Notes: generated by a model not told the origin, from the letters alone. A stretch of 27,792 bases of DNA from an uncultured Opitutia bacterium (GCA_903840235.1 CAIMFE010000192.1:1-27792); one strand, 5' to 3'. Positions 7,099-14,831 are shown, counted from the stretch's first letter. Translations and numbers: made by a program.

Positions 7099-8463
7099 TT
7101 AAAAACCTCTGATAATATGACTAAAAACCTCCGTAGCACTGATTTGCCTAGTCGTAAGATCATTGAGGCCCGTAATAATGACCGGCCAATCTTGCGAATC
7201 TTCGGGCACTCTACCATGGGAACCCTTGAGTCGCTCACCCGATAATGGCGTGAGTTTTAATAATGCTCGGAGGCCTAAACGCTTCTTTAAAAGAAACCAG
7301 GCTACATTTAATAGAGGAAACTTGATTGTTGAATCAATCAGCAGCTCAGCTGGATCATAACCGGGCTTACGATGAATATCCACGGTCCGTGCATAATCGG
7401 GAGCCCGATCGTCGTCTAACCACCAGTAATAAGAGAACCAGGCGTTCTTTTTTGCGACGACGATAAAGTCGCCAGAGCGGTCGTGATTTATTCCAAGTTT
7501 CTTTTGCGCATCCTGGTCCAAAACTTTTTCAACTCCGTCAGTACTTTCTAAAATTTTTCTAACTTCGTCGAGCTTGCTACTGTCTTGGACAATCACGTGG
7601 GCAACCTGGTGATCAACTACGGCAAAGGCTTGAGAATTAAACGTGTCTAAAATTTCCACCCCCAACTCTTCTTTTATTCTGAGCAGTCCATGCTTTCTTA
7701 AAATACGGTTAAGCGGTATGTCGTGATTAACTTCGGTAATAGCGTACTCAGACACTATCATCACATCGACGCCTCTTTTCTCAAAGAACACAATCAAGTC
7801 ACCCACTAGATTATCAATGTCCGACCTCGCCTGACGGGCCTCGACACTCCTCGGACCAAATCTCTGCAAATCATAATCGAGGTGAGGAAGATAAACTAAA
7901 TTTAAATCGGGCTTCTGATTCTGCTCTATCCACTGAGCAGCATTAGCAATCCACTGCGATGAAGCTAAGCCGGCGGCGGGTCCCCAAAAGTTTTTAAAAG
8001 GAAATTCCCCGAGATCAGCCTTCAGAGAATTTTTGATTTCATAAGGATAGGTCGCTATATCAAAAACCTTCCCGCCATCCGCCAAATAATTAGGTCGTGG
8101 CGTGACCGAAATATCTGCCTGCGTGCCCATGTTGTACCACCAAAATAGATTAGCGATACGCAGCTTATGAGAGCGTTGATGTAATTTATCCCAAACCTTG
8201 GGGGCTTGAACGAGTCGATTGGACTGCTTCCAGAAATGGACTTCACTGAGCGCTCGATCGTACCATCCATTGCCAACAATTCCATGAACCGAGGCGCGTT
8301 CGCCGGTTAAATAATCTGATTGTGCAGTACAAGTAACTGCGGGAAATGCTGGAGAAATTTTTGCGGATGAGCCGCGCTTGGCAAATTGAGCAATACGTGG
8401 CATTTCGCCCGACTCCAAATCACGCGCAGAAAGGCCGACTACATTTAAGACAACACGGCGCAT
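7099..8463 (-). CDS. eboF: EboF-like protein, alkaline phosphatase superfamily
   Basis: This 454-aa protein has the nucleotide-pyrophosphatase/phosphodiesterase fold of the alkaline phosphatase superfamily and is the last gene of the ebo cluster. Recognisable parts are the Thr nucleophile region AVTCTAQSDYLTGE (T44), HGIVGNGWYDR, LFWWYNM, SVTPRPNYLADG, YLPHLDYDLQRFGP, DIHRKPGYDP and the C-terminal GSHGRVPED. Several standard metal ligands look replaced: the first Asp (usually xDG) reads VVG (8-10), the DxxxH pair reads D196...Q200, and the usual SDHG reads SEYA (238-241); H416 remains. My memory of the family is that these changes are shared by EboF homologues, so they are not a local defect. 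The substrate is unknown. There is no signal peptide. Its start overlaps the end of eboD by 19 nt. Confidence 0.82.
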   Translation of the reverse strand: MRRVVLNVVGLSARDLESGEMPRIAQFAKRGSSAKISPAFPAVTCTAQSDYLTGERASVHGIVGNGWYDRALSEVHFWKQSNRLVQAPKVWDKLHQRSHKLRIANLFWWYNMGTQADISVTPRPNYLADGGKVFDIATYPYEIKNSLKADLGEFPFKNFWGPAAGLASSQWIANAAQWIEQNQKPDLNLVYLPHLDYDLQRFGPRSVEARQARSDIDNLVGDLIVFFEKRGVDVMIVSEYAITEVNHDIPLNRILRKHGLLRIKEELGVEILDTFNSQAFAVVDHQVAHVIVQDSSKLDEVRKILESTDGVEKVLDQDAQKKLGINHDRSGDFIVVAKKNAWFSYYWWLDDDRAPDYARTVDIHRKPGYDPAELLIDSTIKFPLLNVAWFLLKKRLGLRALLKLTPLSGERLKGSHGRVPEDSQDWPVIITGLNDLTTRQISATEVFSHIIRGF

Positions 8464-9596
8464 GACGATGAGAAGCGGTGACCGAGTTCCGCCGTAACTT
8501 TTTTAACCACCTCGCTCGACAAGCTATGAACATGGGTCGATTGCCCAATCACTGTGGGCAATATCAGGGTGAGTTGACCACCAAGATGCTCACGAAACTC
8601 TTCCAGTCCCTGCATGAGTGAGTCACCGTGGTTAATCTCTAACTCGGGTGTGTATAATTGAAAACCTAAGCGAACGAGTAAATCGATGACGCGTTCGGAT
8701 TCTGATTTAGAAAATAGACCAAGTTCTCGAGCGCAGAGCACATCAACAGCCAAACCGATAGCGACGGCTTCACCGTGTGATAGTCGGTATTTCGATAAGG
8801 TCTCACACTTGTGAGCGACCCAGTGACCCAAATCAAGTGGGCGAGACGAACCAAGCTCAAACGGATCGCCTCCTTGGGTGATGTGTAGAGCATGCAGTTC
8901 GGCAGATCGACGAATACATGCGCTGATTAAAGTTAAGTTTCCCGCAGCCAACTCGCGTGAGTCTTTTTCTAGCGACTTGAAAAATTCAGGGTCTTTTAAC
9001 AGGGCAACTTTGACGGCTTCAACTAAACCATCGCGCAGGTTTTTAGGACTAAGAGATTTCAGAAATGCGAAATCATTAATCACTGCATACGGCGGACTAA
9101 AAGTCCCTGTAAAATTCTTTTTCTGAAAAGCATTGATACCGTTTTTCACCCCCACTCCGGCGTCGGCCTGACTTAAGGTCGTTGAAGGCATACGAATTAA
9201 GCGCACGCCGCGATGGGCAATCGATGAAGCAAAGCCTGCGGCATCTAAGAGTGCACCGCCACCGATAACTAAAACATAGGAATGTCGGCAAATGGCATCC
9301 TCCTCAATCGCTGCAAGAACTGCATTCACTACGGTTTGGTCTTTTTTGCATTCCTCACCGCCCGTTAAAATAATTGGGGCTCGGGTTAACTTAATTTGAT
9401 GAGCCTTAGCATATTCAATTAGTTCCGACACCACGGCGGGCGACGTAGCTACCAAGCCCGCATCAATAATCGGTAAAACTTTAGCGACGCCCACCAGCTC
9501 TTTCAAAATAGTATTTTTAACAGCAAAGGCATTCTCCGTGAAAAAGATTTGGTGGCGGTAAGATACCACAAATGAGAGATCGAGCCGGGAATTCAT
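8445..9596 (-). CDS. eboD: EboD-like sugar-phosphate cyclase (3-dehydroquinate synthase family)
   Basis: This is a 383-aa NAD- and metal-dependent cyclase-fold protein related to AroB. NAD-binding GGGALLDAAGF (112-122) is followed by MPSTTLSQADAGVGVKNGIN (136-155). The zinc ligands expected from AroB are present: E193 in DGLVEAVKVALL, H258 in DLGHWVAHK and H274 in LSHGEAVAIG. The spacing and the segment LGHWVAHKCE differ from classical AroB (which has GHTFGHAIE) and match the Ebo subgroup, where the substrate is unknown but may be a heptulose phosphate. It follows eboC after a 75-nt gap that holds a stem-loop. It overlaps eboF by 19 nt. Because aroB-like genes also make housekeeping shikimate precursors, context is needed; the context here is ebo. 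Confidence 0.87.
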   Translation of the reverse strand: MNSRLDLSFVVSYRHQIFFTENAFAVKNTILKELVGVAKVLPIIDAGLVATSPAVVSELIEYAKAHQIKLTRAPIILTGGEECKKDQTVVNAVLAAIEEDAICRHSYVLVIGGGALLDAAGFASSIAHRGVRLIRMPSTTLSQADAGVGVKNGINAFQKKNFTGTFSPPYAVINDFAFLKSLSPKNLRDGLVEAVKVALLKDPEFFKSLEKDSRELAAGNLTLISACIRRSAELHALHITQGGDPFELGSSRPLDLGHWVAHKCETLSKYRLSHGEAVAIGLAVDVLCARELGLFSKSESERVIDLLVRLGFQLYTPELEINHGDSLMQGLEEFREHLGGQLTLILPTVIGQSTHVHSLSSEVVKKVTAELGHRFSSSCAVLS

Positions 9597-9619
9597 GAAA
9601 GCGTTACCTGCTTAGAGTG

Positions 9620-9659
9620 AAAGGTAGAGACACCCGAGGACAAGCCCAGTTCCACCTTT
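9620..9659 (-). promoter_or_regulatory. Stem-loop between eboC and eboD
   Basis: A 9-bp stem with one G-U pair (arms 9620-9628 and 9651-9659) closes a 22-nt loop in the only sizeable gap inside the ebo unit. No U-run follows, so a rho-independent terminator is unlikely. It could mark RNA processing or attenuate the eboD/eboF part. The base pairing is visible; the function is a guess. Confidence 0.35.
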
Positions 9660-9671
9660 AAATCCAATCTA

Positions 9672-10619
9672 TTACGTGGAAGGTATGAATTTACGTAGCC
9701 AAAGGGTCGCACCAAAACAAATGGGCGGGGCGAGTAGGGCCAGCCAAGCGACTTCCTTCACTTGTATCATCGGTTCCGTTCCACAGAATGGTGCTATCAT
9801 TAATAAAACAACTCCACTCACAATGGAGTCTAAAAGTGAAAAGGCGGCGATGCGATCGGCGACTCGAGCGGAAATTCCTGCCGGTGCGGGGTGACGATAG
9901 TTAGAGAAACCTATCCAGATAGTATAGGTGATTACTGCGCCCAAACTCCAGTAAGTAAAACTTCCATAAACGAAGAGCGGTAGCGGTATTAAAAATAAAA
10001 GACGCTCAATCAAATAGGAATTTCTGTGTGGCGTGACTTCATATTTCGCCACCCAAGTAAGAGCGTAAGTATAAATTCCTAAAACTGCTGCATAAACATA
10101 AACGGTTGATGGTAACTCGTAGATGCCATGACAAGTTGCGACCACGAATCCTATAATCGGCAGTAAGGCTCTACATGCACCCATCACAACGGGAGCTAGT
10201 GGATTACCTTTATGGGCAACATCGTACCAAAGAATAAAAATAGTAAGTAGAAATGTTAATTTAAAAAATCTACCGGCGGAGAAAGCTGAAAGTGCTAATC
10301 CTAATAATAACATAATAGTGCCGACCCACTTTGCTTTTGAGCGAGAAATTAGCCCAGAAGGCAATGGACGCTCGGGGCGATTTTTACAATCCCACTCGTA
10401 ATCAAAAACGTCATTCAGAATCATTCCGCCAACGTACAGTAACGAGATTCCTAATAATAATACAAAGAATGTGCCGCTCAGCACCGACGGCACTACCACC
10501 GTCGGAGTTTGGATGACAGCAGCCATGCCTAAAAGCCAGCCCGAGATAACATTAGACCAGACCGTGGGAAGATTGGAGCACCTTGTTAATACTAACCACT
10601 GTTTGAGATTCGCATTCAT
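9672..10619 (-). CDS. eboC: EboC-like UbiA-family prenyltransferase
   Basis: This 315-aa inner-membrane protein has about eight or nine hydrophobic helices. The first Asp-rich motif, NDVFDYEWD (69-77), would bind Mg and prenyl diphosphate and is followed by KNRPERPLPSG (79-89), a UbiA-family hallmark. A second conserved region reads LWYDVAHKGNPLAPVVMGACR (130-150). The usual second Asp motif of UbiA, expected near 185-195, appears here as WVAKYE, so only one acidic residue is evident. It is part of the ebo cluster and overlaps the eboE stop by one nucleotide (TAATG). UbiA enzymes join prenyl chains to small aromatic or sugar acceptors; here the prenylation target and product are unknown. Confidence 0.87.
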   Translation of the reverse strand: MNANLKQWLVLTRCSNLPTVWSNVISGWLLGMAAVIQTPTVVVPSVLSGTFFVLLLGISLLYVGGMILNDVFDYEWDCKNRPERPLPSGLISRSKAKWVGTIMLLLGLALSAFSAGRFFKLTFLLTIFILWYDVAHKGNPLAPVVMGACRALLPIIGFVVATCHGIYELPSTVYVYAAVLGIYTYALTWVAKYEVTPHRNSYLIERLLFLIPLPLFVYGSFTYWSLGAVITYTIWIGFSNYRHPAPAGISARVADRIAAFSLLDSIVSGVVLLMIAPFCGTEPMIQVKEVAWLALLAPPICFGATLWLRKFIPST

Positions 10620-11791
10620 TAGGTAGGTCGTACTCCGTATTGGCTAAGCTCATTCAAAACCCAGCGATACTCCGCCACTACTTGATCAGTCACATCCATC
10701 GACCTCAAAGACGGCGGTAAAACCTCCCAAGTGTAAGTTTCGATTTCAAGTTCTTTAGCTCGGCCGGGCTGACGCATAATCACGCCCAGAATTTTTTGCA
10801 GAAAATCGGTAGTATTAGAAAAGTCTTTTTCAATCGGCATCGAATGAAGCGGCAGGTGAAAATGCACCCGCAGCTCATTAAGTTTTTTCAGCGCATGCAT
10901 ATCATTTAATGCGTCGGGAATATCTTTAAAGTAGATTAGATCTCCGTTACTGGCCTTACCAATACACTGGTGCAAATAGGTGGGCTCTTGCATAGCTGCT
11001 AGTCGCTCCAAGGCGGCCTCAGTGGGATTGAGCTTCAGAGCCGAACTTAAATGATACTTTAAAATAGGTGCGCCACCTACATTAAGTTTTTCTACCGATT
11101 GAGCTGCGTCTTCATACTGTAAGGCAAAGTGACAGGTATCATAACAAACGCCTAAAAAATTATCTACCAACCCGGGTGACGCCTCCTGCCCTCTCAGCTG
11201 ATCAAAGAAATCAATCGTCTGCTGAGTATTTTCAAAATAACCCAATGGCTCAGGTTCGAGTGCTAATTGAATCGTGACGCCCGAGCGGTCACGCAAGCGC
11301 GCTAAATATTCAGCACTGTTTAATATATTTTTTTGTATTTCCTTTATTTGAGCCGACGAACGATTAAATTTTTTAAACGTAGCCGGCAATGTGCTGACTG
11401 TGCCAACGTGATTGAGCGGATTGAGAGCTGCTAATAGTTCAAAAAGTTTTTGGGTGTATTCGACGCGGCTGGGATCTGTCCAATCGGGTAAAAATACGGA
11501 CTCTTTAACCGACTGACCATGAAACGCGCCGTAAGGAAAACCGTTAATTCCTGAAACGGTGCAGTTTTCATTTTCGAGCCATTCGCGAAAAGCGTTTAGG
11601 TTTTTTTTCTGACCTAATTCATGGGCAGCCGAATGACCCAATCTCAGCCCCACGGCATAAGGTTTACTGGGACAAACTTGGTGGCTGACCTTTAAAGTGT
11701 GCGCCTGAAGATTTGAAAAAGTTTCTAACCAGCCGTCACCTCGATGAACATTGGTGCAATACGCCAAAGAATGTCCCGAGGAAAGTTGCAT
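10619..11791 (-). CDS. eboE: EboE-like TIM-barrel protein (sugar isomerase/epimerase family)
   Basis: This is a 390-aa protein of the xylose-isomerase-like AP-endonuclease-2 fold, the EboE metabolite-traffic group. The N terminus HSLAYCTNVHRGDGW is typical of EboE. Likely metal ligands are intact: E179 and E181 in ALEPEPLG, D218 and H221 in CYDTCHFAL, H310 and H312 in RVHFHLP, and E349 or E351 in LEIETYTWEV. The set fits a divalent-metal isomerase site, though the substrate is unknown. No signal peptide is visible. It starts 3 nt after eboB ends. A GAGG motif lies about 10 nt upstream of the ATG, one of the few Shine-Dalgarno-like sites in the window. The stop overlaps the eboC start by one base. 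Confidence 0.86.
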   Translation of the reverse strand: MQLSSGHSLAYCTNVHRGDGWLETFSNLQAHTLKVSHQVCPSKPYAVGLRLGHSAAHELGQKKNLNAFREWLENENCTVSGINGFPYGAFHGQSVKESVFLPDWTDPSRVEYTQKLFELLAALNPLNHVGTVSTLPATFKKFNRSSAQIKEIQKNILNSAEYLARLRDRSGVTIQLALEPEPLGYFENTQQTIDFFDQLRGQEASPGLVDNFLGVCYDTCHFALQYEDAAQSVEKLNVGGAPILKYHLSSALKLNPTEAALERLAAMQEPTYLHQCIGKASNGDLIYFKDIPDALNDMHALKKLNELRVHFHLPLHSMPIEKDFSNTTDFLQKILGVIMRQPGRAKELEIETYTWEVLPPSLRSMDVTDQVVAEYRWVLNELSQYGVRPT

Positions 11792-11794
11792 CGG

Positions 11795-12607
11795 TTAAAT
11801 TACCTCAGGCCGAATAAATTTCTTTGATTGAGAGAGGAACTGAACTGGATTTCCAAAAATTAAGTTATCGATGGCCTGAACGGAATGACCACGACGTTTC
11901 ATTTCTAAAGCCGTCTTCGGTACGGAGAGTGGATCACTGTGACCCCAGTCACACGCACTATTAAGCCACACTCGCTGAGCGGAAATAGTTTCGACCATAT
12001 CGATGGCCCGCTGCGGGCTGGCTTTAGATTCAGGATAAAGCGTGATACCTGCCCAGAATCCTTGATCGACTACTTCCTTGAATGTGTGCTCTTCCACGTG
12101 GTCTATAATCACACGACTGGGATCAATCTTCGGATTATTTTTGAGTGCGTCTATAATCAATCTCGTGCCCTTGCGTTTATCTTCAAGGTGGGGAGTGTGC
12201 ACCAAAATCAGTTGATTGTGTTTTACAGCCAAGTCGATGTGCTCCTCTAAAATTTTAATTTCATTACGGGTATTTTTATTTAAACCGATTTCGCCAATTC
12301 CTAAAACATTCGGAGCATTTAAAAATTCAGGGATAAGCGCTAAAACCTCGCGGGCTAAGCCCATGTCATCCGACTCCTTAGGATTAATACAGAGCCAGGA
12401 GTAATGAGGGATTCCTAATTTTTGGGCGCGGGCGGGTTCGTGTTGCGTGAGTTGGCAGAAGTAATCGTAAAAGCCGTCCGCCGATTTACGATCAAAGCCT
12501 GCCCAAAAGGCGGGCTCACAAATCGCGGCGCATCCGGCCAAGGCCATTGCCTTATAATCATCAGTCGTTCGACTGACCATGTGTCCATGAGGCTCAATGT
12601 ATCGCAT
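11795..12607 (-). CDS. eboB: EboB-like TatD-family metal-dependent hydrolase
   Basis: This is a 270-aa amidohydrolase-fold protein. The TatD-type binuclear metal site is complete: H7 and H9 in EPHGHM, E106 in GIGEIGLNK, H137 and H140 in LVHTPH, H170 in IDHVEEHT and D220 in ACDWGHSD. TatD proteins are nucleases, but the Ebo subgroup lacks a known substrate and is suspected to act on a small molecule. It is the first recognised ebo gene of the unit, 4 nt behind a 90-aa protein gene and 3 nt ahead of eboE. The ATG is preceded by no Shine-Dalgarno motif, so translation may depend on coupling to the upstream gene. Confidence 0.87.
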   Translation of the reverse strand: MRYIEPHGHMVSRTTDDYKAMALAGCAAICEPAFWAGFDRKSADGFYDYFCQLTQHEPARAQKLGIPHYSWLCINPKESDDMGLAREVLALIPEFLNAPNVLGIGEIGLNKNTRNEIKILEEHIDLAVKHNQLILVHTPHLEDKRKGTRLIIDALKNNPKIDPSRVIIDHVEEHTFKEVVDQGFWAGITLYPESKASPQRAIDMVETISAQRVWLNSACDWGHSDPLSVPKTALEMKRRGHSVQAIDNLIFGNPVQFLSQSKKFIRPEVI

Positions 12608-12611
12608 GGGA

Positions 12612-12884
12612 TTAGAGCTGAGGCCAAACTCCAGTTGCGGCTTTCGTGTCTGATTTTTCTAAAGGTTCAGTCGTGGGGTCGCTCCATTGATTTAATATTT
12701 CAGCCACGCGATTCTTATTACCTTCGTTTAAAACTTTTAAGGCGAGGCGAAGCCCGCGAATGCGATGGTCGTCGGAGCCCGCTGAGCGATCAACGCGGTC
12801 AAGGAAGGCAGCAAGGTCTAACAATTTTGCGCGCGCATCCATAAAATGTAAGTCGGCCACTTCTTTGCGCGTTGGAGAACTCAT
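12612..12884 (-). CDS. Small conserved-looking protein at the head of the ebo genes
   Basis: This is a 90-aa soluble protein with no recognised domain. Residues ~10-65 are predicted helical (DLHFMDARAKLLDLAAFLDR, then a helix ending ALKVLNEGNK). The ~20 C-terminal residues are low-complexity. It sits where eboA might be expected, but EboA is much longer as I recall (over 200 aa), so I do not assign it as EboA. The ATG at 12884 follows the previous stop codon with no spacer (TAAATG across 12887-12882). It is 4 nt ahead of eboB. The tight spacing on both sides suggests a real, cotranslated gene. I have a weak memory of similar short helical proteins in other PVC genomes; that should be tested by search. 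Confidence 0.65.
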   Translation of the reverse strand: MSSPTRKEVADLHFMDARAKLLDLAAFLDRVDRSAGSDDHRIRGLRLALKVLNEGNKNRVAEILNQWSDPTTEPLEKSDTKAATGVWPQL

Positions 12885-13235
12885 TTAGGCGTTGGGTTTT
12901 ATCACGACGGCGGTACCGTAACAAATCACTTCGGTCGCACTCATCTTAACTTCAGACGCATCATAAGCAACTCCGACCACGGCATTTGCGCCAAGCGCTT
13001 GCGCGTGAGCGACCATGTGGTGATAAGCCGTTTGACGGGCCTGTTCGCACATCTCGGTCCACGCACCTATATTACCTCCGATAATATTTTTAAATCCTCC
13101 GAGTATACCTTGGGATATAGTCGGAGAGCGAACGATGATACCACGCACGATGCCCTTGTATTCGGTGATACTGTAACCTTCGACGGCAAAAGTAGTCGTT
13201 ACGATGATGGCGGGTGGAAGTGGTGGCGGAGTCAT
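12885..13235 (-). CDS. YbjQ/UPF0145-family protein
   Basis: This is a 116-aa member of the UPF0145 (DUF74, often called heavy-metal-binding) family. Typical segments are IIVTTTFAVEGYSITEYKGI near the N terminus, GIVRGIIVRSPTISQGILGG, the helix RQTAYHHMVAHAQALGANAV and the closing GVAYDASEV with MSATEVICYGTAVV. Members form small pentameric or decameric assemblies as I recall; the biological role is unsettled. The first ~8 residues are Pro-rich (MTPPPLPPA). It precedes the 90-aa gene with no spacer and follows the glycosyltransferase by 14 nt, so it is inside the ebo transcription unit. No link of this family to Ebo function is known to me. Confidence 0.85.
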   Translation of the reverse strand: MTPPPLPPAIIVTTTFAVEGYSITEYKGIVRGIIVRSPTISQGILGGFKNIIGGNIGAWTEMCEQARQTAYHHMVAHAQALGANAVVGVAYDASEVKMSATEVICYGTAVVIKPNA

Positions 13236-13249
13236 GTTTTAAAGTAAAA

Positions 13250-14116
13250 TTAAAAAAGAAGTTGCGGATAATGGGGAAACACAGGATCGCGCATTTCCGA
13301 GTTTATTAAAGAAGGCCAAACAAACAACTTACCTCCTAGGTTTTTAATTCCTTTATTAAAGTGAACATGTTCGCAAATCATGCGTCGACCGATCTTAAAT
13401 GATCCATCCTGAGATGGCAGTGATTTTATTTTCGAGCCCAAGTAGGGATTGGGATTTTTTAAAATATAGTTCATCCGATAAATCCCCAGTCCACCAAATG
13501 CTGAGTCTACCTCAAAAGGCTTCTGGGATGGCGAAAATGAATGAACTCTCTTTTTAAAAGTTTGGTTAAAGGCCTCCTCGTCAGTGACTTCAGGATGAGC
13601 AGCTTTGTAATCCATTACTTCCTCCCAGGCGTCACCCGGACAATAGTCTTTGTGACGAAACGCCCAAACATCATAATAAGAGCCCAGTTGATTTGCAAAA
13701 ACTGCAGCGGCCTGGGGATCAGAATCAATAAATTTAATCGCTTTATCGAGCTCGCTTATATCAACCGGCCAAGTCGCCATATCATCCATATCAATTAAAA
13801 TGGCGTAGTCGTATTCTTTGAAATTTTGATGATTACGTAAACATTCCACATAAGCGTTTCGTAAAATTTCTAATTTAACCGTTCGCACGCCGACACCGTT
13901 CAATCCGTCAAAATTCAGTAAGGTAAAATTTGCCCGATTATTTCCCCACGCAGTGAGAATAGCCTTAGTATTGTCAGTGGAATCATTTTCGAGAAACAAG
14001 AAGGCCGACGAAGATGCCAGGGTGGCCATATTATCGATATTTCTTAGTGCCGCAGGCAGATGTTGGGCACAGTTTTGCGCCAAACCGATAAAAACAATTT
14101 TAGGCTTAGTTTCCAT
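13250..14116 (-). CDS. GT-A-fold glycosyltransferase, GT69/CAP59-like
   Basis: This is a 288-aa glycosyltransferase, first gene of the likely ebo unit. The N-terminal strand KIVFIGLAQNCAQHLPAALR leads into FLENDSTDNTKAIL (41-54), the nucleotide-sugar-binding start, and then DYAILIDMDDMA (103-114), whose DMD acts as the DxD metal site. The ENDSxDxT plus DYxxxxDxDD layout recalls GT69 (CAP59/CMT1 mannosyltransferases) more than ordinary GT2. A C-terminal part contains VDSAFGGLGIYR (about 208-219) and HVHFNKGI. No membrane segment or signal peptide is visible. The donor and acceptor are unknown. A candidate promoter sits immediately upstream. It may glycosylate the ebo-linked product, or may just share the promoter. 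Confidence 0.75.
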   Translation of the reverse strand: METKPKIVFIGLAQNCAQHLPAALRNIDNMATLASSSAFLFLENDSTDNTKAILTAWGNNRANFTLLNFDGLNGVGVRTVKLEILRNAYVECLRNHQNFKEYDYAILIDMDDMATWPVDISELDKAIKFIDSDPQAAAVFANQLGSYYDVWAFRHKDYCPGDAWEEVMDYKAAHPEVTDEEAFNQTFKKRVHSFSPSQKPFEVDSAFGGLGIYRMNYILKNPNPYLGSKIKSLPSQDGSFKIGRRMICEHVHFNKGIKNLGGKLFVWPSLINSEMRDPVFPHYPQLLF

Positions 14117-14130
14117 GAATCTATGAAATT

Positions 14131-14159
14131 GTTCTAAGCCCCTTAAATCTATTGGTCAA
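14131..14159 (-). promoter_or_regulatory. Candidate sigma70-type promoter of the glycosyltransferase-ebo unit
   Basis: On the reverse strand, TTGACC (14159-14154) is separated by 17 nt from TAGAAC (14136-14131). A start near 14124 would leave a leader of about 8 nt before the ATG at 14116. The -35 is good (5 of 6) and the -10 fair (4 of 6). The activity is inferred. Confidence 0.45.
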
Positions 14160-14181
14160 GCCACGCCCCCACGGAGAAGCT

Positions 14182-14646
14182 CTACTTGGAATCTTTTTGA
14201 AATTCTTCCGCCGTCCAAGGTGTTTTACGATCCGCATATTTTGCTTTAATCGCCTTAACCTCATCCTCGGTAACGACTGCGCCAGAGTTGCCAAATGAAT
14301 TACTTACATAGGTGACTACATCAGCAATATCACCATCACTTAATCCGGCGACTGGCGGCATCATACTATTATAGGTGGTGCCTTTAACTGACACCGGACC
14401 AGTCATTCCATGTAAAATATTTCGTACGGCGACTGAAGGACCCATTGCAACCCACTCCGAGCCAGCTAACGGAGGAAATACGGGAGGAATGCCTAGGCCT
14501 GTCGGCTGGTGACAAGCAATACAGGTGCGGCTATAAACAGCCTGTCCGCGCTTCATCACTTCCGGTGATGGCGGATTCTTGTCTTCAGCATTAGCCATCA
14601 CCGAAAGGGCCAGAAGAAAAGTGAGGCTTAAAACTTTGTGATTCAT
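14182..14646 (-). CDS. Periplasmic mono-haem cytochrome c
   Basis: This is a class I c-type cytochrome for periplasmic electron transfer, 154 aa. The ATG at 14646 starts a proper signal peptide (NHKVLSLTFLLALSVMANA, cleavage near residue 20); the longer frame from 14679 adds 11 residues that do not fit a signal, so it is rejected. The haem-binding CIACH is at 42-46. The distal Met ligand is M95 or M96 in NSMMPP. The surrounding KRGQAVYSRTC, VFPPLAGSEW and a C-terminal helix with DGDIADVVTYV match the small cytochromes that accompany oxidases and dehydrogenases. No oxidase genes are adjacent. It is divergent from the PAS-AraC gene across a 185-nt gap. Confidence 0.92.
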   Translation of the reverse strand: MNHKVLSLTFLLALSVMANAEDKNPPSPEVMKRGQAVYSRTCIACHQPTGLGIPPVFPPLAGSEWVAMGPSVAVRNILHGMTGPVSVKGTTYNSMMPPVAGLSDGDIADVVTYVSNSFGNSGAVVTEDEVKAIKAKYADRKTPWTAEEFQKDSK

Positions 14647-14831
14647 GATATAACCCAAAGAGTGAATTGCCGTTTTCACAAACCAATCCCGCAGTCTTAT
14701 TTTAGAAATGCGGCGTTTTAATTCAGCGGCTAAGCGTGGCTTATAGCTAAATAGTACTTAAAATACTTGCGGCTCGGGCGATTTAGTTAAAAAATCCATT
14801 AAATTAAAGGTTTTAAAGAGTCACCTCTTGT

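Noticed and set aside
12612..12884. Calling the 90-aa protein EboA
   Set aside because: The position fits but the length is less than half that expected and no EboA motif was recognised.
14647..14679. Longer start for cytochrome c at 14679
   Set aside because: The second Met (14646) begins a normal signal peptide; the extra 11 residues only weaken it.
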